The position numbers were made by a program, and so were the translations under genes. Shown here piece after piece: positions 10,509 through 20,294 of a DNA stretch of 64,000 nt. Each line of letters starts with the position of its first letter. The stretch's first letter is position 1. Location of the stretch: positions 310,001 through 374,000 of the forward strand of contig NZ_LJCP01000011.1 of assembly GCF_001399755.1 (NCBI RefSeq), in the 5' to 3' direction. The notes under the pieces are model-generated. The model was not told where the DNA came from. It saw only the letters and a program-made list of their open reading frames with translations, and ran no database searches. The DNA is from Thiohalorhabdus denitrificans (GTDB lineage Bacteria > Pseudomonadota > Gammaproteobacteria > Thiohalorhabdales > Thiohalorhabdaceae).

Positions 10509-11303
10509 ATGAGGAGCGACAATCGCATCACGCGCCTGGCCACCTGCCTTTCCCTGGCCGGGCTGCTGCTGGCCGGGCCGGCCGTCGCCCCGGCGGACGG
10601 CCAAGCCGAATACGCCAAGGAACGGGGCTGGGAGGCCCCAGTGGACGACCACGCCTGGACCGGCCGCCTGCTGTTCGACCGCCTGGAGTACGCGCGTGGC
10701 GAGGACGAGGACACCGTGAACTATGAGGCCACCGGCTGGTACGGCGGCGACTTCCACCGCGTCTGGCTCGAGGTGGAGGGCGAGAACGTGGTGGACCCCG
10801 CCGGCGAGGGCGGCCACCTGGAGCAGACGGATCTGCTCTACGGCCACCTGATCTCCCCCTTCTGGGACCTCCAGGTGGGCGGCAGTTACGAGCTTGAATA
10901 CGGCCCCGGACCCAACCGGGAGCGCTTCTCGGCGGTACTGGGCCTGCAGGGCCTGGCCCCGCAGTGGTTCGAAGTGGACACCAATCTGCGGGTCTCCGAG
11001 GACGGCGACGCCTCCGCCGACCTGGAGGTGGAATACGACCTGCTACTGTCCCAGCGCACCGTCCTGCAGCCCCGTTTGGAGACCGCCTACGCCTTCAGCG
11101 AGGTGGAAGAATTCGGCGTCGGCGAGGGGCTCACCAACGTGAAGCTGGGCCTGCGCCTGCGCTATGAGATCTTCCGGGAATTCGCCCCTTACATCGGCGT
11201 CTCCTGGAATCGTAAGTTGGGAGATACGGCGGATCTGGCGGAGGCGGAAGGCGGGGACGCCACCCGCTTTACCACCTTGGCCGGGGTTCGCGTGTGGTTC
11301 TGA
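10509..11303 (+). CDS. pcoB: Outer-membrane copper resistance protein PcoB/CopB
   Basis: A 264-residue outer-membrane barrel with a signal peptide (about 1-27, ...LLAGPAVAPADG) that works with PcoA in periplasmic copper handling. The mature protein shows family stretches such as DRLEYARGEDEDTVNYEATGWYGGDFHRVWLEVEGE, YGHLISPFWDLQVGG and FAPYIGVSWNRKLGDTA. It ends in the aromatic VRVWF typical of barrels inserted by the Bam machinery. The long Met-rich N-terminal repeats found in some CopB proteins are absent. It is adjacent to pcoA and almost certainly co-transcribed with it. Confidence 0.93.
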   Translation: MRSDNRITRLATCLSLAGLLLAGPAVAPADGQAEYAKERGWEAPVDDHAWTGRLLFDRLEYARGEDEDTVNYEATGWYGGDFHRVWLEVEGENVVDPAGEGGHLEQTDLLYGHLISPFWDLQVGGSYELEYGPGPNRERFSAVLGLQGLAPQWFEVDTNLRVSEDGDASADLEVEYDLLLSQRTVLQPRLETAYAFSEVEEFGVGEGLTNVKLGLRLRYEIFREFAPYIGVSWNRKLGDTADLAEAEGGDATRFTTLAGVRVWF

Positions 11304-11372
11304 AAGCGGGCCAACCAACCGGCCAACGCCGAGGAGGCCCTGGAAAGGCCTCCTCCCCAGGAGGAAGCAGGC

Positions 11373-11606
11373 ATGATGGGAATGGAAGGATTCGGGGCCG
11401 GCGGCCCCTTCATGCTGCTGGTCTGGATATTGCTGATCGTGGCGGTCATCTTCCTCGTTCGCGGGATGATGTCGGGCTACCCACAGGATAGGGCTGACAA
11501 CCGCTCCGGCCGTAACCGGGCGCGGGAGATCCTGGAAGAGCGCTACGCCAAGGGCGAAATCGATCAGGAGGAGTACCGGCGCAAGCGGGAGGACCTGGAG
11601 GAGTAA
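11373..11606 (+). CDS. SHOCT-domain small membrane protein (copy 2)
   Basis: A 77-residue protein with one transmembrane helix (PFMLLVWILLIVAVIFLV, about 12-29). The C-terminal SHOCT motif ILEERYAKGEIDQEEYRRKREDL is close to that of the protein encoded at 4550-4789. GGAGGAAG lies upstream of the ATG. Its position between pcoB and the copB ATPase, 70 and 42 bp from its neighbours, implies membership of the copper operon. Role unknown; a scaffold or chaperone for membrane pumps is possible. Confidence 0.87.
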   Translation: MMGMEGFGAGGPFMLLVWILLIVAVIFLVRGMMSGYPQDRADNRSGRNRAREILEERYAKGEIDQEEYRRKREDLEE

Positions 11607-11648
11607 TTTTCTCGCGGGGAACTTTTAACCGGCCAACCGGAGGGCCTC

Positions 11649-13736
<2,088 letters not shown>

Positions 13737-13890
13737 GCGGCTGGAGAACGGTAAACCCACGGCCGGAACGGAACCCCCACCTAAAAATTCTGGACCGCGG
13801 GCAACCGCCGCCTCCATGGTGGAAGGAAACGTTTCAACCTTCCTTCCCTACTCAGCCATCCAACCACCTGGAAACCATAGGAGCCCGACC

Positions 13891-14418
13891 ATGAACGCGA
13901 AACTAGGCAACGCCCTCACCGTGCTGGGCACCGCCGCCGCCCTGACCCTTTCCGGACCCGTCCTGGCCAACGAGCACGGCGGCCACGGCAAGATGGGCGG
14001 CGGTCATGGGATGATGATGGACGGTGGCGGCAAGGGCATGATGCCGGGCGACAAGATGATGAAGGTCATGCACGCCCTGGATCTCGACGAGGAACAGGTC
14101 CAGGAGATGACCGACATCCACAAGAAGCTCGCCGAGCATATGGCGGGCACCAAGGTGGAGATGCAGCAGCTGCGCTGGCAGATGGGCCAGGAGATGCGCA
14201 AGGACGAGCCCAGCCCCGAGGAGGTGGGCCGGATTCACGATCAGATCTCGGCGAAGAAGAAGTCCATGCTCCAGGAGAAGGTCCGCACCCGGAACGAGAT
14301 GATGGGCATCCTCTCCGAGGAGCAGCGCGAGAAGCTGAAGCAGATGAAGCAGCGCATGCACAAGAAGCACATGGGAGGCGGGGGCAAGCACGGCTCCAAG
14401 CATAAGGACAAGAACTAG
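13891..14418 (+). CDS. Periplasmic Met/His-rich Spy/CpxP-like protein
   Basis: A 175-residue exported protein with a signal peptide ending in VLANEH. A metal-binding-looking segment follows (GGHGKMGGGHGMMMDGGG, about 31-48). A helical region resembles Spy/CpxP/CnrX-type periplasmic chaperones and sensors, with regular helices such as LDEEQVQEMTDIHKKLAEHM and LSEEQREKLKQMKQRM. The tail is Lys/His-rich. AGGAG eight bases upstream sets the start at 13891. It closes the copper cluster 154 bp after copB. A role in copper buffering or envelope chaperoning is inferred from composition and position. Confidence 0.75.
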   Translation: MNAKLGNALTVLGTAAALTLSGPVLANEHGGHGKMGGGHGMMMDGGGKGMMPGDKMMKVMHALDLDEEQVQEMTDIHKKLAEHMAGTKVEMQQLRWQMGQEMRKDEPSPEEVGRIHDQISAKKKSMLQEKVRTRNEMMGILSEEQREKLKQMKQRMHKKHMGGGGKHGSKHKDKN

Positions 14419-14536
14419 CGGTCCCGCCTATCCCCTCCTGCGCCCTGGCATTTTCCCGGGGCGTTGCCGTCCTTGCTCCGCCGGTTAACTTGTCGCCTTC
14501 CTGCCACCGACCCCGCACCAGTTGGCCCCAACCGGA

Positions 14537-17500
14537 TCAGACCCGCTCTTCCCGGGATTGCCGACCCGCCGCCCCGAAGCGAAGGTACAGCGCCGGCAGC
14601 ACCACCATGTTAAGCACGGTGGAGGACAGCAGCCCGAACAGGATCACCATGGCCATGGGCGCCTGGATCTCGCTGCCGGGCTGGCCGGCGCTTAAGGCCA
14701 GAGGGAGCAGCCCCAGGCCGGCGGACAGGGCGGTCATCAGGATCGGCACCAGCCGCTCCAGGGTGGCGCGGCGCACCGCCTCCAGCGGGCCCTCGCCCTC
14801 CTGCCCGCGCAGGGTGTGGATGTGGCTCACCAGCATGACGCCGTTGCGCGTGGCGATGCCGAACAGGGCGATGAAGCCGATCAGGGTGGCCACCGAGATT
14901 ACCCCGCCGGCCGCGAACAGTCCCGCGATGCCGCCGATCAGGGCCAGCGGCAGGTTGACCATGACCAGCGCGGCGTCGCGCGCCGAGTCGAAGGCCACAT
15001 AGAGCAGCAGGAAGATTCCCGCCAGCACCACCGCCCCCATCCACAGCAGGGCACGGGTGGACTCCTGGGCCGCCTGGAACTGACCGCCGTACTCGATGCG
15101 GTAGCCGGGGGGCAGCTCCACTTGGGCTGCCACGGCATCCTGGGCCTCGCGCACCACGCCCACCAGATCGGATTCGGAGACATTGGCGATGACGATCATC
15201 TTGCGCGCCACGTCCTCCCGCAGGATGGAGTTCGGCCCGCGCGTCTCGCGGATGTCGGCGAGGGCGTGTAGGGGCACCTGGGTGCCGTCGGCGGTGGTGA
15301 TGGGCGCCTCGCCGATGGCGTCGCGGTCGCCCTTGGCGGACGGCGGCAGACGCACCACCAGGTCGAAGGCCTGCTGGCCTTGGAGCACCCGCGACACGGT
15401 GGTGCCGGTGAAGGCGGTGCGCACCGCCCGGCCCACCTCGCCCGTGGTCAGGCCGTGGCGGGCGATGGCGTCGCGGTCGTAGTCCACGGTGAGGAAGGGG
15501 ATCTGCGCGCGCGGCTGGCGCGCCAGGTCCACCACCCCTGGCACCCCTTCCATGACGCCCTGCACCTCCTTGGCCAGGTCCCGCAGCCGGTCCAGCTCGG
15601 GCCCGAACAGCTTCACGGCGATGTTGGCCCGGGTCCCGGAGAGCATGTGGTCGATGCGGTGGGACAGAGGCTGGCCGATGACCACGTTGGTCCCCGGCAC
15701 CGCCTTCAGCTCCTGGCGCAGGTCGGCCAGCAGATCCGCCTTGGGGCGGTCGCCCAGATCCAGGGAGACGTCGATCTCGCTGGCGTACACCGCTTGGGCG
15801 TGGGGGTCCAGCTCCGCCCGGCCTGTGCGCCGCGCGGTGGAGGTCACCTCCGGGTGCTCCAGGAGGATGGCCTCCACCATGCCGCCGAGCCGGTCCGATT
15901 CCTCCAGCGCGGTGCCCGGCCGGGTCACCACGCTGACGGTGAGCGAGCCCTCGTTGAACTCCGGCAGGAAGGACTGCCCGGCCCAGGTCAGGGCCGCCCC
16001 GGCCCCGGCGAGCACCAGCAGGGAAGCGGCGGTCAGCGCCCGCCAGCGATGCAGGGTGGCATCGAGGAGCGGGGCGAAGGCCCGCTTGGTGCGCTCCACC
16101 ATGCGCGGCTCCGAGCCGCGCTTCACGGTCCGGGAGAACGGCAGAGTGACGCTGGCCAGGGCGGGCGTCACGGTGATCGCCACCAGCAGGGATGCGGCCA
16201 GGGCCACGATGTAGGCGAAGCCCAGCGGCCCCATGAAGCGGCCCTCGATGCCGGGCAGGAAGAACAGCGGGGTGAACACCAGGATAATGATGAAGGTGGC
16301 GAAGACGATGGAGCCCTGGATCTCGCGCGTGGCGTCCCCCACCACCCGGATGGCGGGCCGGCGCTCGCCCTCCGGGCGGGCGGTGTTCTCCCGCTGGCGG
16401 CGGACGATGTTCTCCACCACGATGATGGCGTCGTCCACCACCGCGCCGATGGCGATGGCCAGGCCGCCCAGGGTCATGGTGTTGAGGGTGCCGCCCAGCC
16501 CGCGCAGGGCGAGCACCGCCGCCACCAGGGACAGCGGGATGGCCACCAGGCTCACCAGCCCGGCGCGCAGGCTGACCAGGAACAGCAGGACCACCGCCAC
16601 CACCAGGATGGCGCCGTCGCGCAGCGCCTCCAGCAGGTTGTCCACCGCGGTGTGGATGAAATCCGCCTGGCGGAACAGATCGGTCTTGAGGTTCACCCCT
16701 TCCGGCAGGTCGGTGCGCAGCGCCTCGATCTCCGCATCGAGTCGCTCGGTAAGGGCCAGGGTGTTCACCCCCGGCTGCTTCTGGACGCCCAGGACCACCG
16801 CCGGCTCGCCGTTGCGAGAGCCGGTGCCGCGTACCGGGGCAGCACCGACGGTCACCTCGGCCAGATCGCGGACCTTGATGGGGTGGCCGTCGCGGCTGGC
16901 CACCACCGTGTTGCCGATGTCGTCGGGGTCAGACACCCGGCCCAGGCCGTGGATCAGAAGCTCGCGACCGCTGTCCACGTAGAAGCCGGCGGAGACGTTG
17001 CGGTTGGTGTCGCCAACCGCCTCGACCACCCGGTTCAGGCCCACGCCGTGGGCGGCCAGCCGCTCGGGCTGCACCTGCACCTGGTACTGCTTGACGTCGC
17101 CACCGATGGGGATCACCTGGGCCACGCCCGGCACCGCCAGCAGACGCCGGCGCACCGTCCAGTCGGCGGCCGTGCGCAAGGCCATGGGGTCGGCCTCGCC
17201 GGTCACCGCCAGGAACATTACCTCGCCCATCACCGAGGTCACCGGCGCCAGGGTGGGCTGCCCTGCCCCCGGCGGCAATGCCTCGCGCACCCCCTGCAGC
17301 TTTTCGGACACCACTTGGCGCGCCCGGTAGATGTCCGTGCCCCACTCGAACTCCACGGTCACCACCGAGATCCCCACGCCGGTGGAGGAGCGGATGCGGC
17401 GCACCCCCGCCGAGCCGTTCAAGGCCGTCTCCACCGGATGGGTGACCAGGCGCTCCACCTCGCGGGGCGCCATGTCGTGGGCCTCGGTGACCACGGTAAC

Positions 17501-17638
17501 CCGGGGGGCGGTGAGCTCGGGGAAGACGTCCACGGGGCTGCGCATGGACTCGTAGACCCCCCACCCCATGAGCAGGGCGGCCCCCACCAGCACGAACAGC
17601 CGGAACTGCAGGGACCATTGGACGATTCGGCCAATCAT
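14537..17638 (-). CDS. Heavy-metal-efflux RND permease (CusA/CzcA family)
   Basis: Inner-membrane trimeric proton/metal antiporter of 1033 residues that would drive efflux across both membranes with the fusion protein and TolC-like channel encoded upstream. It has the RND layout of 12 helices and two large periplasmic loops. The proton-relay helix 4 reads AIAIGAVVDDAIIVVENIVRR. This differs from the DFG...DG motif of Zn/Co/Cd pumps and the MVDAAIVMIEN form of Cu/Ag pumps, and resembles the poorly characterised HME5-type group. The substrate is therefore open. It is the last gene of the minus-strand efflux locus, behind a REP pair. Confidence 0.9.
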   Translation of the reverse strand: MIGRIVQWSLQFRLFVLVGAALLMGWGVYESMRSPVDVFPELTAPRVTVVTEAHDMAPREVERLVTHPVETALNGSAGVRRIRSSTGVGISVVTVEFEWGTDIYRARQVVSEKLQGVREALPPGAGQPTLAPVTSVMGEVMFLAVTGEADPMALRTAADWTVRRRLLAVPGVAQVIPIGGDVKQYQVQVQPERLAAHGVGLNRVVEAVGDTNRNVSAGFYVDSGRELLIHGLGRVSDPDDIGNTVVASRDGHPIKVRDLAEVTVGAAPVRGTGSRNGEPAVVLGVQKQPGVNTLALTERLDAEIEALRTDLPEGVNLKTDLFRQADFIHTAVDNLLEALRDGAILVVAVVLLFLVSLRAGLVSLVAIPLSLVAAVLALRGLGGTLNTMTLGGLAIAIGAVVDDAIIVVENIVRRQRENTARPEGERRPAIRVVGDATREIQGSIVFATFIIILVFTPLFFLPGIEGRFMGPLGFAYIVALAASLLVAITVTPALASVTLPFSRTVKRGSEPRMVERTKRAFAPLLDATLHRWRALTAASLLVLAGAGAALTWAGQSFLPEFNEGSLTVSVVTRPGTALEESDRLGGMVEAILLEHPEVTSTARRTGRAELDPHAQAVYASEIDVSLDLGDRPKADLLADLRQELKAVPGTNVVIGQPLSHRIDHMLSGTRANIAVKLFGPELDRLRDLAKEVQGVMEGVPGVVDLARQPRAQIPFLTVDYDRDAIARHGLTTGEVGRAVRTAFTGTTVSRVLQGQQAFDLVVRLPPSAKGDRDAIGEAPITTADGTQVPLHALADIRETRGPNSILREDVARKMIVIANVSESDLVGVVREAQDAVAAQVELPPGYRIEYGGQFQAAQESTRALLWMGAVVLAGIFLLLYVAFDSARDAALVMVNLPLALIGGIAGLFAAGGVISVATLIGFIALFGIATRNGVMLVSHIHTLRGQEGEGPLEAVRRATLERLVPILMTALSAGLGLLPLALSAGQPGSEIQAPMAMVILFGLLSSTVLNMVVLPALYLRFGAAGRQSREERV

Positions 17639-17687
17639 GGCGATTCCTTAACGGGGATGCGGAAAGGTGCGGCGGGCGGCTTGCCGT

Positions 17688-17805
17688 TGTAGGAGCGACC
17701 TCCAGGTCGCGACCTTCCGAAGCGGGGCCGCCAGTCCTGGAAAACGCTCCCACGCAGCCAGGCTCATCGGCGAAACTGAGTCGCGGTCTGGAAACCGCTC
17801 CAACA
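17688..17805. repeat. REP pair in inverted orientation (copies 2 and 3)
   Basis: Two REP units face each other: 17688-17713 (TGTAGGAGCGACC..., identical to the reverse complement of copy 1) and 17780-17805 (GTCGCGGTCTGGAAACCGCT...). They are separated by 66 bp and resemble BIME-type doublets. They occupy the gap between the fusion protein and the RND permease genes, where they could form mRNA hairpins that uncouple expression of the pump subunits. Confidence 0.75.
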
Positions 17806-17842
17806 CCATGCCCACCAGGGTGGTCCTGGTGCGGGAAACGAC

Positions 17843-19450
17843 CTAGTGCGCATGCCCGTGGCCAGCGCCGGTATCGCCGGTTGCGGCCAATCGGACCAGG
17901 TAGCTGCCCTGGGTCACCACCCGCTCGCCGGGCGCCAAGCCGCTGGTTACCGCCACGTAATCCCCGTCCTGCATGCCCAGGGTCACCGGGCGGCGGGCGA
18001 AGGATTCGCCGCCGGCCTGGACGTAGACCACCGCCTCCCCGGCCTCCCGCTGCACCGCCGCCTTCGGTACGGCCAGGGCCTTGGTGGCCTCTCCGGTCCA
18101 GACCCGCACCGCGGCGCTGGTGCCGGCGCGCAGGTCGCCGGGGTTGGGTAGGGCGAAGGTGACGGGCACGGTGCGGGTGGCCGGATCCACCGTCTGGCCG
18201 GCGGAAAGCAGGCGGGCGCCGGCGGCGGTATCCACCTTGAGGGCCCGTGATTGCCCCGTGGGCGTGACCCAGGCCCCGGTGGGCTGGGGTAGCCGGCTCG
18301 CTTCCGCCTCCGGGACCCGGGCCACCAGCCACAACCGGCGGCGGTCCACCACCCGCATCAGGTCGTCCCCCTCCCGCACAGAGGTACCCGGCGTAGCGCG
18401 CAGCTCGGCGACCCGGCCCTCGGCCCCGGCGAGCACCGGCACCCCGGCAGGCCCGTCGCCCTCCCCCTTTTCCGGCTGGTAGGCGGCCAAGCGCTGGCGG
18501 GCCGCCTCCAGCCGGGCGCGGGCCACCCGAGCCCGGGAGCGGGCCTCGGCCACCCGGCGCTCGGACACGGCGTCTTTGGCCAGCAGTCCCTCCAGGCGCC
18601 GCCGTTCGCGGCGGGCCATGCGGAATTCGGACTCGGCTTCGGTCACCGCCAGGCGCAGGGTGGCCAGGTCCGTCCCGGTGCCCAGGCGCGGCACGATGCG
18701 GGCCAGCACCTCCCCGGCAGCCACCTGCTGCCCGGCCTCGGGGAAGCCCCCCTCCGGGGCCTCCAGCCGCCCAGGGACCGGGGCGGTAACCCTGCGGTCG
18801 CCGCTCGGGGCCGCCCGCAGGGTGCCGGTGGCCGGCACCGTGGCACGCAGGCGGCGCTTGGTGGCCACCGCCGTGCCGAAGGGCAGCCGCCACTGCTGCT
18901 CCTTGAGGAAGGTGATTTCCCCCTCTTCGCTCCCAGACTGGTCCTCGGGCACCTCGGCGCGGCTGGCATGGACCCGGACGCCCTCCAGCCGGTGCACGGT
19001 GCGCCGGTCGCCCTCCTCCCAGGTCAGGACCATGGTGAAGACCCCCGGCTCGCGGGGCTTGACCTCCGGGGTGTACAGGCCGTCCCGGGTGGGCCTCCCC
19101 ACCCGGAAGCCGGCAACCATCTTTCCGTCGCGGTTCAGGGTGACGGTGAGCCGGCCCGAATCCACCGGCTTGTAGCCGTCCAGCCAGGTGAGATGGGCGG
19201 CCAAGCGGGAGGTCTTGCCGGCCACCAGCACCGGATACTCCACGAACAGCTCGGTGGCGTCGTTGAATCGGGTCACCACCCGGCTGGGCCGTTCGGGGAC
19301 CGCCGCGCCTCCGTCCTCGGCGGCGTGGTCGTGACCGCCTTCCTCGCCGCCGTGGGAATGCCCCGAGTCGCCATCACAGGCGGCGAGGAGCACCGCCAGC
19401 AGCCCGGGGAGCAGGATCCCCAGGCGGCGGACGAACCGCTCAGTGGTCAT
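17843..19450 (-). CDS. RND periplasmic adaptor (membrane-fusion) lipoprotein
   Basis: A 535-residue adaptor linking the RND pump to the outer-membrane channel. The start at 19450 gives a short positive N-terminus, a hydrophobic helix and the lipobox LLAAC (Cys25), so it is a lipoprotein. A His-rich stretch follows (SGHSHGGEEGGHDH). An unusual beta domain around 60-160 precedes the barrel-sandwich, a coiled coil (about 265-330) and the beta-barrel. The C-terminus ends GHGHAH. The gene overlaps the upstream His-rich gene by 11 bp. His clusters at both ends suggest metal capture, as in CusB/CzcB relatives. An alternative start is two codons upstream at 19456. Confidence 0.87.
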   Translation of the reverse strand: MTTERFVRRLGILLPGLLAVLLAACDGDSGHSHGGEEGGHDHAAEDGGAAVPERPSRVVTRFNDATELFVEYPVLVAGKTSRLAAHLTWLDGYKPVDSGRLTVTLNRDGKMVAGFRVGRPTRDGLYTPEVKPREPGVFTMVLTWEEGDRRTVHRLEGVRVHASRAEVPEDQSGSEEGEITFLKEQQWRLPFGTAVATKRRLRATVPATGTLRAAPSGDRRVTAPVPGRLEAPEGGFPEAGQQVAAGEVLARIVPRLGTGTDLATLRLAVTEAESEFRMARRERRRLEGLLAKDAVSERRVAEARSRARVARARLEAARQRLAAYQPEKGEGDGPAGVPVLAGAEGRVAELRATPGTSVREGDDLMRVVDRRRLWLVARVPEAEASRLPQPTGAWVTPTGQSRALKVDTAAGARLLSAGQTVDPATRTVPVTFALPNPGDLRAGTSAAVRVWTGEATKALAVPKAAVQREAGEAVVYVQAGGESFARRPVTLGMQDGDYVAVTSGLAPGERVVTQGSYLVRLAATGDTGAGHGHAH

Positions 19451-19739
19451 GGCCATGCCCGTCGGCATCCCGATGCGCATGCTCGTCGTGGTCATCCCCG
19501 GACTCGCCCTGCTCGTGGCCGCTGTGGCCTTCTTCGTGCGCGTAGTCGCCGTGGGCCTCTCCGACCTCGCCCGGACCCTGGTCCTCCCCCGCGTAGAAGG
19601 CTTCCGTTTCGGGCGCATCGCTCGCCCCGGATTCATGGCCATGGGCGTGGCCGCCGGAATGGTCGTGGCCCTCCCCGGCGACGGCGGTACCGGTGCTCAG
19701 GGCGATGGCAAAGAGGCTAATCAAGAGGCTATGCTTCAT
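19440..19739 (-). CDS. Small periplasmic His/Asp-rich metal-binding protein
   Basis: A 99-residue protein with a signal peptide (MKHSLLISLFAIALSTGTAVAG). The mature part is extremely rich in His, Gly, Asp and Glu (GHDHSGGHAHGHESG near the start, DEHAHRDADGHGHDH at the end). No fold is evident. The composition fits a periplasmic buffer for Zn, Ni, Co or Cu. It overlaps the adaptor gene by 11 bp, so the two are translationally coupled, and it probably supplies the efflux pump. Confidence 0.8.
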   Translation of the reverse strand: MKHSLLISLFAIALSTGTAVAGEGHDHSGGHAHGHESGASDAPETEAFYAGEDQGPGEVGEAHGDYAHEEGHSGHEQGESGDDHDEHAHRDADGHGHDH

Positions 19740-19818
19740 GGGTTACTCCCGTTTCGGGTGAGATTGAAGAGGCCGCACGGCGGGCCGGTTGGCCCCACAG
19801 GATCTTCGGTATCGAGCA

Positions 19819-19844
19819 ATCGCCCGCTAAAGCGGGCTCCTACA
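19819..19844. repeat. REP-type palindromic element, copy 4
   Basis: A palindrome reading CGCCCGCTAAAGCGGGCTCC followed by TACA. It shares the GCTCCTACA end with the copies near 2809 and 17688 but has a different stem. It lies in the gap between the DUF3147 gene and the His-rich protein gene. Confidence 0.65.
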
Positions 19845-19910
19845 CCGGCCTTTTTTAAGGCTGGGGGCTTTCAAAACCTTTCTGGAGCAAAACACTCCTT
19901 GTCCCCCTGC

Positions 19911-20261
19911 TCAGAGCCGGATGCCGAAGCGGGCTAGCACCAGGACCATGCCCCCGTAGGCGAGGGCCGTCGCGGCGATGGCCATGACCAGGCCCAGGGG
20001 GAAAGGCACGCCCCGGTGAAGCAGCCACGGGAGAAGCACAAACAGCACCAGGGAGGGCAGCACCAGCCAGGCCACGCTGGTGGCAAGGGCGCTGACCTTG
20101 CCCACGTCCCCGGTATCCACATACAGCCAGACCATGGCCAGCACGGACGTAATGGGGACCGAGGCCAGGATGCCCCCGACCAGGGAGCTCCGCTTGGCCA
20201 CCTCGGAAATGGCGACCACCAGAATCGCGGTGATCACCGCCTTGATCAGGTAATAGCCCAC
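19911..20261 (-). CDS. DUF3147-family small membrane protein
   Basis: A 116-residue inner-membrane protein with four hydrophobic segments. The N-terminus YYLIKAVITAILVVAISEVAKRSSLVGGILASVPITSVLAMVWLYVDTGD is characteristic of DUF3147 proteins, whose role is unknown. It is 33 bp downstream of the TolC-like gene. Relatives are found beside metal-efflux genes, but whether this one takes part in efflux cannot be said. Confidence 0.82.
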   Translation of the reverse strand: MGYYLIKAVITAILVVAISEVAKRSSLVGGILASVPITSVLAMVWLYVDTGDVGKVSALATSVAWLVLPSLVLFVLLPWLLHRGVPFPLGLVMAIAATALAYGGMVLVLARFGIRL

Positions 20262-20294
20262 TGCCCCTTTCCCCGGATCTCGGCTGTACAGGAA

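Noticed and set aside
8664-10847. A 727-codon minus-strand frame opposite the multicopper oxidase and pcoB genes
   Set aside because: The plus strand has clear copper-site motifs in the right order; the antisense product is His/Val/Gly-rich shadow sequence.
13824-13852. GGAAGG...CCTTCC inverted repeat between copB and the Spy-like gene considered as a terminator
   Set aside because: The stem is short and no T run follows, so the genes may well be co-transcribed.
15380-17692. A 770-codon open frame on the plus strand opposite the RND permease gene
   Set aside because: It is the mirror of a GC-rich gene; its product is low-complexity (His, Gly, Gln, Arg) and shows no domain, while the minus strand encodes a complete RND protein.
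17688-17805. Inverted palindromes considered as insertion-sequence ends
   Set aside because: Only 66 bp lie between them, with no transposase and no target-site duplication; related copies elsewhere show they are REP elements.
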